From positions 143,286 through 207,285 of the forward strand of contig PAVS01000002.1 of the NCBI GenBank assembly GCA_002713145.1: a stretch of 64,000 bases of DNA. The letters are read 5' to 3'. The DNA is from Halobacteriovoraceae bacterium (GTDB taxonomy: Bacteria; Bdellovibrionota; Bacteriovoracia; Bacteriovoracales; Bacteriovoracaceae). The number at the start of each line of letters is the position of its first letter. Within the stretch, counting starts at the first letter, position 1. Positions 26,509-35,255 of the stretch are shown here, piece after piece. Below the pieces are notes generated by a model that saw only the letters and a program-made list of their open reading frames with translations, searched no databases and had not been told where the DNA came from. A program made the position numbers and the translations under genes.

Positions 26509-27243
26509 ATGTTAAAACGGCCACTTATACTAAAGCTTTTTGCTTTGTTCTTGGTTTTAGATCCTATCTTAAGGGTCATACTCCTTAGTATTGAAAAGGA
26601 ATTCGATTTTACAGTTGTTTTACAAAAATCTCTGAACCTACCAGTAGTTGATCTTTTTAATTTTTGGCTCCTATTCCCTGTAAGTGGTGTTCTCTTACTT
26701 GGGGTCAAGATGTATTCTTATATGCTATTTATTGCCATTCAATTTTATAGCCTTTTTTTCCACATCAATTATGTTGAATATAGTTGGCCATATCTATCAC
26801 AACAACCCTCAGTGACAGCTTATATCTTGCTTTTTATTAACCTGTTTATGGTTGTTTACTTACTTATGCCTAGATCACGAGAAATCTTCTTTAACAAAGA
26901 TCTGAGATGGTGGGAGCGTGGGAGTCGCTATACTATTGAAGAACCCTGTTTTGTGAAAGTTTTAGATAAAGAAGTACATGGAAAAGTTTGTGATATTTCA
27001 TTTGGGGGGGCCTTGTTAAGCCTAGATGAACCTATCGCTGTTGGAAATATTGTTAAACTTGACTTTGAAATCATTGAAAAAAACCTCTCACTCAATGGTC
27101 AAATTGTTAGGGAAGTAACGACTGAAAGCGGAGAAAAACGCTTCGGTATTCAATTTCTTTTTGAAAGTAGCTGGCAAAAACTTCAGTTGAGGTTCTTGAT
27201 GCTATCCATTGCCAAATTAAACGCATATGAAAAATATAGATAA
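26509..27243 (+). CDS. Four-helix membrane protein with C-terminal PilZ domain
   Basis: A 244-residue protein. Four membrane helices lie in residues 5-125, with the segment NFWLLFPVSGVLLLGVKMYS and YVEYSWPYLSQQPSVTAY. Residues 140-235 form a PilZ domain with CDISFGGALLSLDEP as the D/NxSxxG motif and basic residues around RWWERGSRY as the likely RxxxR arm, so cyclic di-GMP binding is plausible. The membrane part is clearly related to that of the protein at 41222-42316. A perfect AAGGAG Shine-Dalgarno is present. It is divergent from the Glt-like operon. Confidence 0.78.
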   Translation: MLKRPLILKLFALFLVLDPILRVILLSIEKEFDFTVVLQKSLNLPVVDLFNFWLLFPVSGVLLLGVKMYSYMLFIAIQFYSLFFHINYVEYSWPYLSQQPSVTAYILLFINLFMVVYLLMPRSREIFFNKDLRWWERGSRYTIEEPCFVKVLDKEVHGKVCDISFGGALLSLDEPIAVGNIVKLDFEIIEKNLSLNGQIVREVTTESGEKRFGIQFLFESSWQKLQLRFLMLSIAKLNAYEKYR

Positions 27244-27283
27244 AATTTTTCAATAAAATAGTTTAAATTCCGATAAATAAGTC

Positions 27284-27976
27284 ATGAAAGCTGTCTTTCT
27301 GACTTCTATTTTTAGCTTTGCTTTTCTCAGTTTCTTTCTCTGGGACTTTCCTGCTGTGGACGAGAACAAAGAGTATATCTTTGGCTCTGAAGACCACGCG
27401 CTTACGATTGAATACTTTATACCTAAACAATCCACCTCGCCAATACAGATAGACGTAAGTCAAAGTCCGAGCCATGGGCTAATCGAAAATTGCCAGCTTT
27501 CAAAATCTTTAGATAAATTTAGCTGTGTTTATAAGCCAGACTTAAATTTTAGTGGGCCAGACTCTTTGACATTATCCCTTACTTTAGAAGATGCACAAAC
27601 ACAGCATCTTCCCTTTGATATTTTTATCAAACCTTCTGCTGATGAGCCTATAGCAAGGCCAATGCAAATTACATTATCAAAAAACAAAAATAGAACTTTC
27701 TATGTTGAACTCGCGGATGATCCCGATACACTTCAAAAGGACTTACAATACACTATTGTGAGTGCACCAAAATTTGGACTGGTTGATGATAACTGTTTTC
27801 TAGGTCTTAATCAGCAATCGCTCAGAAGCTGCACTTATACACCTGACCCAGAATTTTCAGGAAAAGACTCTATTCAATACATAGTGGAGGACAAAGAAGG
27901 GAACAAATCTAAAATTGAAACAATACACTTAACTGTTCAAGAGAATGGAAGATCAATTGCAGGAGAAGCAAGATGA
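27284..27976 (+). CDS. Membrane-anchored or exported protein with two cadherin/Ig-like repeats
   Basis: A 230-residue protein with a hydrophobic N-terminal segment (signal or anchor, about residues 4-22). Two Ig/cadherin-like modules follow, each ending with the same signature: CVYKPDLNFSGPDSLTLSL and CTYTPDPEFSGKDSIQYIV. The preceding SHGLIENC and KFGLVDDNC also align, so the repeat period is about 100 residues with paired cysteines. Such modules occur in adhesins and surface proteins. It overlaps the next gene by 4 bp. No calcium-site motif is clear. Confidence 0.7.
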   Translation: MKAVFLTSIFSFAFLSFFLWDFPAVDENKEYIFGSEDHALTIEYFIPKQSTSPIQIDVSQSPSHGLIENCQLSKSLDKFSCVYKPDLNFSGPDSLTLSLTLEDAQTQHLPFDIFIKPSADEPIARPMQITLSKNKNRTFYVELADDPDTLQKDLQYTIVSAPKFGLVDDNCFLGLNQQSLRSCTYTPDPEFSGKDSIQYIVEDKEGNKSKIETIHLTVQENGRSIAGEAR

Positions 27977-28599
27977 AGATATTTAATCATCCCAAGTTCT
28001 CATTTCTCATTTCAATAGCAGGGCCATGTTTTGTCATTATCCTTTTTGTTTATTTAGTTTTTTCAAGCGATAGGCCCAATGAAAAAGAATCTATTTATCG
28101 AGGAGCTCTGGCGCACTATGAACAAACCTCTTCATCTCAACTGCCCATCCAACTCTCGAGTCAAAATATTTCGACTCTTACACTTGAACACACTCCTTTG
28201 AGCCAAGTAGAGATCTTTAACGATAAAATCTCAATCCCTCAAGCTCAGATCTCTTATTTAATTAAAGAACTTGAGAATGAACATAAAAAAATTGTAGCGA
28301 GTATTGACCCTTTAACTCCTAATTACAAAGTGATTACCCTGCCACTGAAGTATCGAATTCTACTTAGTATATATTTAAACAAGTTTCCTGGAGATATGAC
28401 AGATAGTGATCTCGCAAAGCTCGACCTCTCCCAAGAAGAAAGATACTATTTCCACAAACTTTCTCAGCACAATGACTTTGTGCTGCTTTTAGAGAAAAAC
28501 ATGCTGACCAGAGATTATCTAGAGCTTCAAAACTTAAAAAACCTCTACGCTACCGACCTCGAACTAAATCGCTCAATTTCTAGTGAAACTTTTGATTAA
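27973..28599 (+). CDS. Single-pass membrane protein of unknown function
   Basis: A 208-residue protein with one N-terminal membrane helix (ISIAGPCFVIILFVYLVF, about residues 14-31) and a helical, Leu/Gln/Glu-rich extracytoplasmic part. I do not recognise it. Its ATG overlaps the stop of the Ig-like repeat gene, so the two probably form a functional pair, for example an anchor or assembly factor with its exported partner. The next gene, a radical SAM protein, begins 38 bp later and has its own -10 box. Confidence 0.6.
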   Translation: MKIFNHPKFSFLISIAGPCFVIILFVYLVFSSDRPNEKESIYRGALAHYEQTSSSQLPIQLSSQNISTLTLEHTPLSQVEIFNDKISIPQAQISYLIKELENEHKKIVASIDPLTPNYKVITLPLKYRILLSIYLNKFPGDMTDSDLAKLDLSQEERYYFHKLSQHNDFVLLLEKNMLTRDYLELQNLKNLYATDLELNRSISSETFD

Positions 28600-28623
28600 C
28601 TGGCAAGAACTTTCAAACCAATA

Positions 28624-28629
28624 TATAAT
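28624..28629 (+). promoter_or_regulatory. -10 box next to the start of a radical SAM gene
   Basis: TATAAT ends 8 nt before the ATG at 28638 and no Shine-Dalgarno lies between, so the message is probably leaderless or nearly so. A good -35 is not visible. Confidence 0.4.
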
Positions 28630-28637
28630 AATCCAAC

Positions 28638-29921
28638 ATGATCAAAAAACTCACCTCATTACTATTCAAGAAGCAAAGGTCTTCGAAAAAAGAGTTTCAC
28701 ACTCAGAGTAAATATTTTTGTGTGCTTCCGTGGATTCATATACACGGTTTGCCTGACGGTCGAGTACTTCCCTGTTGTGTAAGTGAATTCGACGATTCAT
28801 ATGGTGACTTAAATCAAAACTCACTCAAAGAAGTTTGGAATAACAAAAAATATAATTCCATGAGATTAAACATGCTGCAAGATAAGCCAGTGTCTTCTTG
28901 CTATAAATGCTACGAACTTGAAGAAAGTCATATTCATAGTATGCGACAGAGAATGAATGAGGAGTTTAAACAGACTCTTCCTGAAATCATTCCTAACACT
29001 GAAGCCGATGGCTCATTAAAAAAACAAGTCATGAAATATTTGGACTTTCGTTTTTCTAATATATGTAATTTTAAATGCCGTGGATGCTCTCCAGCTTTAA
29101 GCACAACATGGTACGATGATCATCAAAAACTCTGGGACTTTAAATCACCTCATGACAAGCTCATAAATATAACTTCACACAAACCAGAGGTTTGGAGCGA
29201 AATAAAAGATCAACTCCCCCATCTAGAAAAAGCTTATTTTGCTGGCGGAGAGCCACTTTTAATGGAGGAGCATTATCAATGCTTAGAATACCTCATTGAA
29301 AATAACCATGTTGACGTCGCACTATCTTATAATACAAATTTAAGTGTTCTTCGTTTTAAAAAATATGATCTCATCGCTATGTGGAAAAAGTTTAAGCGCG
29401 TTGATATTATGTTGAGCCTTGATGATATTGAAAGCAGAGGGGAGTATTTCCGTTCTGGACTCAAATGGGAAACATTACTAAAAAACATGAAAGCTATCAA
29501 AGAAGAGCTTCCCCATGTTTACACTCATATCAATTGCACTGTCAGTTTATTCAACATACATAGACTTCCACAGATCCATCAAACAGTTTTAAAACTAGGT
29601 TTTATTAATGAAAATGGTTTTATACTCAATACTCTTCAAGACCCTGTTGAGTATAGAACACAAGTTTTAAGTCAAAAGCACAAGGCGCTTGTTGCACTTG
29701 AGCTCACTCAATACTGCCAAAGTTTAAAAAATAAATTTCCCGATCAGGACTGGAGTAACTTCACTCATAGCGTAAATGCTCAAATTGAATTTATGCTGGC
29801 GGAAGATTTAAGTCATAAAGCCCATGATTTTAAGAAGGTGACCTTAAAACTTGATCAAATTAGAGAAGAATCATTCTCCGAAACATATCCTGAACTAAGA
29901 TATTTAGTGGGTGAAGCCTAG
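28638..29921 (+). CDS. N-terminal-twitch radical SAM protein (copy 1)
   Basis: A 427-residue protein with two cysteine modules. The N-terminal SPASM/twitch-like module has C28-VLPW, C46-C47, and C88-x2-C91 with the spacing of an auxiliary Fe-S cluster, plus LKEVWNNKKY between them. The radical SAM core follows with C143-x3-C147-x2-C150 (CNFKCRGC) and AYFAGGEPLL as the SAM-binding GGEP motif. Proteins of this design modify peptides or other metabolites, but no substrate gene is visible. It is followed by a second member 47 bp later. Confidence 0.88.
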   Translation: MIKKLTSLLFKKQRSSKKEFHTQSKYFCVLPWIHIHGLPDGRVLPCCVSEFDDSYGDLNQNSLKEVWNNKKYNSMRLNMLQDKPVSSCYKCYELEESHIHSMRQRMNEEFKQTLPEIIPNTEADGSLKKQVMKYLDFRFSNICNFKCRGCSPALSTTWYDDHQKLWDFKSPHDKLINITSHKPEVWSEIKDQLPHLEKAYFAGGEPLLMEEHYQCLEYLIENNHVDVALSYNTNLSVLRFKKYDLIAMWKKFKRVDIMLSLDDIESRGEYFRSGLKWETLLKNMKAIKEELPHVYTHINCTVSLFNIHRLPQIHQTVLKLGFINENGFILNTLQDPVEYRTQVLSQKHKALVALELTQYCQSLKNKFPDQDWSNFTHSVNAQIEFMLAEDLSHKAHDFKKVTLKLDQIREESFSETYPELRYLVGEA

Positions 29922-29952
29922 TTTTTTTCCTTTCTTATAAATGCAAATGCTT

Positions 29953-29958
29953 TATAAT
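29953..29958 (+). promoter_or_regulatory. -10 box next to the start of a radical SAM gene
   Basis: TATAAT ends 10 nt before the ATG at 29969. Transcription would begin about 3-4 nt before the start codon, so there is practically no leader. The AGG in the gap is too close to a predicted start to work as a Shine-Dalgarno. Confidence 0.38.
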
Positions 29959-29968
29959 CAATAGGCAT

Positions 29969-31261
29969 ATGAGTAAACCAAAAGATTTTAAAAATAACGC
30001 GTATTGCCCACTGGCTTGGATTCATAGTTTTGTGAATCAAGATGGAAGTTATCAAGTTTGCTGTACCAGTGAAGAGTTTGAAAATCATATCGTTGATGAC
30101 GAAGGTAATAAAATATTTGTGACGAGTGGAAAGTCTGTCCAAGAAGTTATGAACACTCAATTCATGAAAAAAACTCGAAAAGATATGCTTGACGGTAAAT
30201 GGCCTAGTTTTTGTTCACGTTGTGAGTATGCTGAAAAATCTGGTGGCGTGAGTCGGCGAGAAGTAGAAATTAAAAATTACCAAGAACACAACTCAGAGCT
30301 GATTCAAAAAACTGATGAAGATGGAACAAGTCATTCCAAAGTTCTCTCTGCTGATTACCGACTGGGAAATTTATGTAATTTACAATGTCGTATGTGTAAC
30401 CCTCGTTCCACAGCGATGTGGATTAAAGAGTGGAATCAAATAAAGCCGGAACGTGAACATTTCTCAGAAGAAAGAATGGAATCTTATAAAAATTATACCT
30501 GGATTGATTCTGAGCACTTAGTGAGAGACTTCAACGAAAAAGCTCCAAATCTATCTCATATTCATTTTGCAGGGGGAGAGCCTTTAATCGTTCCTCAGAT
30601 GAGAAAAGTCTTAGAGAAATGTATTGAATCTGGGAATGCAAAAAATATTACCATCACCTATAACACAAACTTAATGAAGCTCCCTGAAAACGTTATTAAT
30701 TTATGGCCACATTTTAAAAATATAAAAATACTCGCTAGTATTGATGCTGTTGGAAGCTTAAATGACTATATACGCTACCCCTCTAAGTGGCATATCATTG
30801 ATAAAAATCTTAAGTTTATAGACCAACATCATGAGGAATATAATATTTCTGAATGCATGATTAGTTCTACAGTGCAAATACTCAATGTGCTTAAACTTGA
30901 TGAGCTTTATGAGTATTTAGAACAGTTTAATTTCATTGTAGCTGCTCCTAATCTCGTGAACCTGATCATGCCCTATTATTTTCAAACGACGAATTTACCT
31001 AAGCCGTTAAAAATTATGGCCAAGTTAAAATTACTTGAGATGGCCAAAAAGTATGAAAACAAGGTCGAACCTTACCATAAGTATCTCTTGGACAATATCA
31101 CACAAATTATTAATTTTATGGAAGGTACCGATGGTTTTGCTGAGGGGAATTTTAATACTTTTCTCGAGTTTCAAACAAAGTTTGATCAATCTCGGGGCAT
31201 AAGTTTGTTTGACCTATACCCCAGTTTTAAATCATTTATCCCAGTAGAAAAACAAATATAA
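29969..31261 (+). CDS. N-terminal-twitch radical SAM protein (copy 2)
   Basis: A 430-residue protein with the same layout as copy 1: an N-terminal module with C13-PLAW, C31-C32, C82-x2-C85, then the radical SAM motif C136-x3-C140-x2-C143 (CNLQCRMC) and the SAM-binding HFAGGEPLIV. The product is diverged from copy 1 outside the motifs, so the pair is old. The last 26 bp overlap the 3' end of the Na/Pi symporter gene on the opposite strand. The target is unknown. Confidence 0.88.
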   Translation: MSKPKDFKNNAYCPLAWIHSFVNQDGSYQVCCTSEEFENHIVDDEGNKIFVTSGKSVQEVMNTQFMKKTRKDMLDGKWPSFCSRCEYAEKSGGVSRREVEIKNYQEHNSELIQKTDEDGTSHSKVLSADYRLGNLCNLQCRMCNPRSTAMWIKEWNQIKPEREHFSEERMESYKNYTWIDSEHLVRDFNEKAPNLSHIHFAGGEPLIVPQMRKVLEKCIESGNAKNITITYNTNLMKLPENVINLWPHFKNIKILASIDAVGSLNDYIRYPSKWHIIDKNLKFIDQHHEEYNISECMISSTVQILNVLKLDELYEYLEQFNFIVAAPNLVNLIMPYYFQTTNLPKPLKIMAKLKLLEMAKKYENKVEPYHKYLLDNITQIINFMEGTDGFAEGNFNTFLEFQTKFDQSRGISLFDLYPSFKSFIPVEKQI

Positions 31262-32381
31262 GCGGTAATCCAAAAAAGACGACAGCGATATACCCAAGTC
31301 CGACATAACGGTTAGAGTCTATAAGACTTGCAAGTTTTTCTGAGCATTTGATTGGTAACGCTCTTAAACTTTTCACAGGGAAAAAGAGCATAAATCCCAT
31401 AAGATTAAAAAATAAGTGAACTAAGGCTATTGAGAGGCCTGCTACATTTCCTGTTAAAGCCGCTAGTAATGCTGTTGCCGTAGTTCCAATATTCGCACCG
31501 ATAGTAATGGGATATATGGCCTGAAGACTTAAAAGCCCAGAACCGGCCATGGGTATAAGCAGAGAAGTTGTGATAGAGCTCGACTGTACCGATATGGTCA
31601 TAACAATACCAAAGATTATAGCAGCATAGGCATTTTTAGATAAAGCCTTGTTGATAAGCTCGCCTTTATTAGACTCGACTAAAACCTTCATTGTCCTCAC
31701 AATCATTCCCAAAGCAGAAATAATTATGAATCCTGCCAAAATCATTAAAACAATACCAGCGATTTCTGAGCCAAAAGTATCCACAGCAAAACCTTTAATA
31801 GTGTTAACCGGTGGTTTTATTGCCGCTTTAATTGGGGATTTGTAAGTTAATCCACTCATCGACCCATACAGCATACTACTTGTGGCCACAGCTATTTTCT
31901 CTATAAACCCTGTCATTAACTCTAATGGCAATAAGACGGCTACAGATAATATATTAAAAAAATCATGAACGGTTGCCGCGGCAAAAGCTTTTTTGAAATT
32001 ATTGGTGTTTTTAATATACCCCATTGAAACGAGAGTATTTGTCACAGATGTTCCGAGGTTGGCCCCCATAATCATTGGCACCGCACCAGAGACTGGCAAT
32101 GTACCAGCTGAAACCAGCCCCACTATAATGGCTGTTGTTACAGAAGAGCTTTGAAAAAGCACAGTGGCTAACATCCCGGCCATAAGAGAGCTGAATGGAT
32201 TCGCAGTCAAATTAAAAAGAGTTTCTGCAAAACCTCCCCCCATCAACTTGAGTCCACTTGAAAGACAGTTTACACCAACGAGAAAAAGATAAAGTAATAC
32301 GAGTACAGTGAGGGCCCTCTTGGCGATGTCTATTTGAGGATGAAAGAATAATCTTTGATAGGTGGCTTTAATTGTGTTCAC
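31236..32381 (-). CDS. Na+/phosphate cotransporter (NptA/SLC34-like)
   Basis: A 381-residue polytopic membrane protein. It contains the inverted duplicated signature of the family: VLFQSSSVTTAIIV in the first half and SVQSSSITTSLLI in the second, each followed by GANLGTSVT or GANIGTTAT. Such proteins import or equilibrate phosphate with sodium. It lacks the C-terminal PhoU-like domain found in many bacterial members (which are 500 or more residues). It is divergent from a PhoB/PhoR-type pair, supporting a role in phosphate. Confidence 0.9.
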   Translation of the reverse strand: MNTIKATYQRLFFHPQIDIAKRALTVLVLLYLFLVGVNCLSSGLKLMGGGFAETLFNLTANPFSSLMAGMLATVLFQSSSVTTAIIVGLVSAGTLPVSGAVPMIMGANLGTSVTNTLVSMGYIKNTNNFKKAFAAATVHDFFNILSVAVLLPLELMTGFIEKIAVATSSMLYGSMSGLTYKSPIKAAIKPPVNTIKGFAVDTFGSEIAGIVLMILAGFIIISALGMIVRTMKVLVESNKGELINKALSKNAYAAIIFGIVMTISVQSSSITTSLLIPMAGSGLLSLQAIYPITIGANIGTTATALLAALTGNVAGLSIALVHLFFNLMGFMLFFPVKSLRALPIKCSEKLASLIDSNRYVGLGYIAVVFFGLPLIFVFLLG

Positions 32382-32468
32382 AGGAAATTCTCCCCTTTTA
32401 ATTTATTGGTTTGTTAGGGAATATCTACGAAAACAATATTATAAAAGTATGAGAATACCTGCAGAAAG

Positions 32469-32485
32469 TGTTAGGAATATGTTAA
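32469..32485 (+). promoter_or_regulatory. Candidate Pho-box (11 bp direct repeat)
   Basis: TGTTAG (32469-32474), 5 bp, TGTTAA (32480-32485): hexamers repeated with an 11 bp period, the geometry used by PhoB and PhoP. A similar half-site TGTTAGGGAATAT lies at 32412-32424. Both are in the 175 bp gap between the Na/Pi symporter and the PhoB-like regulator. The match to the E. coli consensus is poor, so this is only a candidate. Confidence 0.3.
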
Positions 32486-32545
32486 GATGGCTAAACATCC
32501 GATTTCGCATAAAAAACTGCTGGTTAAATACCTCTAAATTGGCTA

Positions 32546-32551
32546 TATAAT
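32546..32551 (+). promoter_or_regulatory. -10 box next to the start of the PhoB-like gene
   Basis: TATAAT is followed by only 5 nt (GCTTC) before the ATG at 32557, with no Shine-Dalgarno upstream. A start at the ATG itself is expected if this is the true -10. Confidence 0.4.
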
Positions 32552-32556
32552 GCTTC

Positions 32557-33240
32557 ATGACACATAAAGTTTTAATCGTTGAAGATGAGCCAGATATTAG
32601 GGAATTAATTCATTTCCACCTGTTTAAAAACAGATACGAAGTTTTTGAAGCCTCCGATGGTGAAGAAGCCCTTCAGTTAAACTTAGACCACAAACCTGAT
32701 CTTATTATTTTAGATATAATGATTCCAAAAAAAGATGGCCTAGAAGTCTGTAAATTGATTCGACAAGATCAGAATTTCAAAGAGACAAGAATTATTTTTC
32801 TTTCCGCTAAAGGAGAGGAAGAGGATATTCTCAAGGGACTCGAATTGGGTGCAGATGACTATATCACTAAACCTTTTAGCCCTAAAATATTAATCGCTAA
32901 GATCAAAACAGTCCTTGCTAGAGGAACTAAAAAATCTTCTGACTCAATAGAAGAACAAGGAATTAAAATTGATCTTAATAAGCGTAAGGTCTATTTAGAA
33001 GATAACGAAATAAACTTAACTGTCACTGAGTTTGAACTATTGAAACATTTAATATCTGCACCAGGGCAAGTTTTTACCCGAAGCCAGATTGTTAATGCCA
33101 TCAAGGGGCAGAACCATGCTGTGACAGACAGGTCAGTAGATACTCAGCTTGTGTCTCTCAGAAAAAAGCTACAATCAAAAGGTAATCTCATAGAGACTGT
33201 TTGGGGTATAGGCTATCGATTTAAAGATGATGAAAAATAG
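32557..33240 (+). CDS. phoB: PhoB-type OmpR-family response regulator
   Basis: A 227-residue regulator. The receiver domain has EDEP (phosphate-binding acidic pair), phospho-acceptor D53 (LIILDIMIP), Thr/Ser at FLSAKG and K105 (YITKPFSP). The C-terminal winged-helix DNA-binding domain includes LTVTEFELLKHLISAPGQVF and VDTQLVSLRKKL. The next gene encodes a PhoR-like kinase with a 14 bp overlap, and the divergent neighbour is a phosphate symporter. This supports phosphate sensing, although OmpR-family regulators are many and the ligand is inferred. Confidence 0.85.
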   Translation: MTHKVLIVEDEPDIRELIHFHLFKNRYEVFEASDGEEALQLNLDHKPDLIILDIMIPKKDGLEVCKLIRQDQNFKETRIIFLSAKGEEEDILKGLELGADDYITKPFSPKILIAKIKTVLARGTKKSSDSIEEQGIKIDLNKRKVYLEDNEINLTVTEFELLKHLISAPGQVFTRSQIVNAIKGQNHAVTDRSVDTQLVSLRKKLQSKGNLIETVWGIGYRFKDDEK

Positions 33241-35002
33241 CACCTTGTTCTCTAGGTTATTCCCTACTTTTTTCTTTATCCTGCTTGCCAGCACTATCGT
33301 TTTATTACTTATAAACAGATATGCTTTAAGAAACTTTTATTATCAGGAATATCAGAAAGATCTTATTCAAAAAGCAAGGCTGCTTAAGCTGCAACTTAAA
33401 GATCAGATCAACAGCCCCAACTTACAAGAATTAACCTCAAAACTTTCTGAGCTCTCCGAGAGTCGAATTACTTTAGTTGACCCGCGGGGTGATGTTTTAG
33501 CAGACTCTAATTTTAATCCAACAGAGATGTCTAATCACGCCAATCGAGAAGAAATTAAAGAAGCACTCGCTGGCAAAGAAGGGCATTCAATTCGTTATAG
33601 CAATACTAGCAAAAAAAAGTTTTTATACACCGCTCTCCCTCTGGAAGTGAATGGTGTGATCATTGGTGCCTTAAGAAACTCTGTCCCTCTTGACCATGTG
33701 GATGAATCTCTTTATTCCCTCACTCGAAACATTTTATTTTGGAGTAGTGTTCTTTTTATTATTTTAACGATTGTTATTTTTATTCAGTCAAAAAAAATCT
33801 CTGCCCCTCTTGAGCAACTCAATGATAGAATTAATAAATTTGCTCTCGAAAATTTCAAAAATAATGAAAAGATTAATCTTATTGACTCTACCAAGGAAGT
33901 CTCATCCTTGTTTTCAACCATTAATAATATGAGCGAAAAACTTTCCAATCAATTTGAGAAAATAAATAAGCAGAAGAACGAACAACTCGCTGTATTTGCA
34001 AGTATGCTTGAAGGAGTTATAACGATCTACCCCGATATGACGATCAATCATATCAACAAGTCTGCCATTGAGTTGTTTAATTTCCAACATGATCCAAACC
34101 AAAGAATAAAAGGGACACCACTTAAAGAGGTTGTTCAGTCCGAGGTTATTTGTAAAAAAGTTGAAACACTTATTCAAAATCAGATGACGATCAAAGAAGA
34201 AGTTCTCTTGGAAAATGGTCTTATCTTAACTCTGCATGGAAATATAATGGACTCTAGTTCTGGAATTAGAGGCGCAGTCCTTGTATTTGATGACATTACT
34301 AAAATAAAAGAACTTGAAAATCACCGTAAACAGTTTGTGGCCAACGTATCCCATGAATTGAAAACCCCACTGACCGCCATTCAGGGTTATTTAGAAACTC
34401 TTAAAGAAGAAAACATCAATGATCAAAAAACAGTCAATCGATTCTTAGATATCATTAGTAAACATTCTCATAGACTTAAAACTATTATAGAAGACCTACT
34501 GACCCTTAGTTCTTTTGATAAAGAAACAGGAATTGGTTCAATTAAGCTTGAAAAAGTATCACTGAGGAAGCCTATCCTTAATGTTATCTCTCTGTGCTTT
34601 GATAAAGCTGATAAAAAAAATATCAAAATTCAACTCGAAGGACCTGATATTGAATGTCGGATTAACACCCCTCTTATCGAACAGGCACTTATCAATCTTA
34701 TCGATAATGCTATTAAATATGGACCCGAAAATACAAGTGTTACAATCCAGCTCGCTCAATCAGAAAATATGGCCATTATCAAAGTTATTGACCAAGGGAG
34801 TGGTATTGCCCCTGAGCATCATGAAAGATTGTTTGAGAGGTTTTATTCCGTTGATAAGGCCAGAAGTAGAGAACTAGGGGGCAGTGGCCTAGGACTTTCA
34901 ATTGTTAAACATATTGCCCTTGCTCACCAAGGGAATGTAGCCATAACCAGTACTCAGGGCCAAGGCTCAACATTTATCCTCAAATTACCCCTTCACACTT
35001 AA
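33227..35002 (+). CDS. phoR: PhoR-like sensor histidine kinase
   Basis: A 591-residue membrane kinase. An N-terminal helix (about 9-28) and a second helix (about 165-185, NILFWSSVLFIILTIVIFI) flank a periplasmic sensor domain. Then come HAMP, a PAS domain (AVFASMLEGVITIYPDMTIN), the phospho-acceptor region FVANVSHELKTPLTA with His376, and a HATPase domain (NLIDNAIKYG, DQGSGIAPEHHERLFERFY, GGSGLGLSIVKHI). This order is that of PhoR/PnpS kinases. Unlike E. coli PhoR it has a large periplasmic domain, as Gram-positive PhoR does. Confidence 0.85.
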   Translation: MMKNSTLFSRLFPTFFFILLASTIVLLLINRYALRNFYYQEYQKDLIQKARLLKLQLKDQINSPNLQELTSKLSELSESRITLVDPRGDVLADSNFNPTEMSNHANREEIKEALAGKEGHSIRYSNTSKKKFLYTALPLEVNGVIIGALRNSVPLDHVDESLYSLTRNILFWSSVLFIILTIVIFIQSKKISAPLEQLNDRINKFALENFKNNEKINLIDSTKEVSSLFSTINNMSEKLSNQFEKINKQKNEQLAVFASMLEGVITIYPDMTINHINKSAIELFNFQHDPNQRIKGTPLKEVVQSEVICKKVETLIQNQMTIKEEVLLENGLILTLHGNIMDSSSGIRGAVLVFDDITKIKELENHRKQFVANVSHELKTPLTAIQGYLETLKEENINDQKTVNRFLDIISKHSHRLKTIIEDLLTLSSFDKETGIGSIKLEKVSLRKPILNVISLCFDKADKKNIKIQLEGPDIECRINTPLIEQALINLIDNAIKYGPENTSVTIQLAQSENMAIIKVIDQGSGIAPEHHERLFERFYSVDKARSRELGGSGLGLSIVKHIALAHQGNVAITSTQGQGSTFILKLPLHT

Positions 35003-35039
35003 AATTAAACCGAGTGTTTCACTTTTCTTATGACTTTAC

Positions 35040-35067
35040 TTGAACTCAGTTTGTATTAAAATATCAT
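35040..35067 (+). promoter_or_regulatory. Promoter of the DUF5989/SxtJ/carbamoyltransferase operon
   Basis: TTGAAC (35040-35045), 16 bp, TATCAT (35062-35067). Start would be near 35074, a leader of about 32 nt that includes an AGGGA Shine-Dalgarno in front of the GTG at 35106. Confidence 0.5.
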
Positions 35068-35105
35068 TATTCTTTTTTAATTATTAAATAAGCTAGGGAT
35101 AAACA

Positions 35106-35255
35106 GTGGAATTTTTCAAAGAGTATTTACAATTTCTAAAAGAACAAAAAAAGATCATCTTAATCCCGATCTTTGTTATATTACTTCTTGTTGGATTTTT
35201 AGTTTTCTTTACCTCTTCAAGTGCTGTTACACCTTTTGTTTACACATTATTCTAA
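35106..35255 (+). CDS. DUF5989-like small membrane protein
   Basis: A 49-residue protein too short for most gene callers, starting with GTG and AGGGA 7-11 nt upstream. It begins MEFFKEYLQFLKEQKK, continues with one membrane helix (IILIPIFVILLLVGFLVFF), and ends with SSSAVTPFVYTLF. This matches my recollection of the DUF5989 family, whose genes sit next to SxtJ-like membrane proteins and NodU-type carbamoyltransferases, exactly as here. Role unknown; it may help the carbamoyltransferase meet its membrane-linked substrate. Confidence 0.75.
   Translation: MEFFKEYLQFLKEQKKIILIPIFVILLLVGFLVFFTSSSAVTPFVYTLF

Noticed and set aside
32362..32550. Plus-strand frame of 62 codons in the gap before the PhoB-like gene
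   Set aside because: It has no Shine-Dalgarno, overlaps the symporter start region and the regulatory repeats, and its composition looks random.
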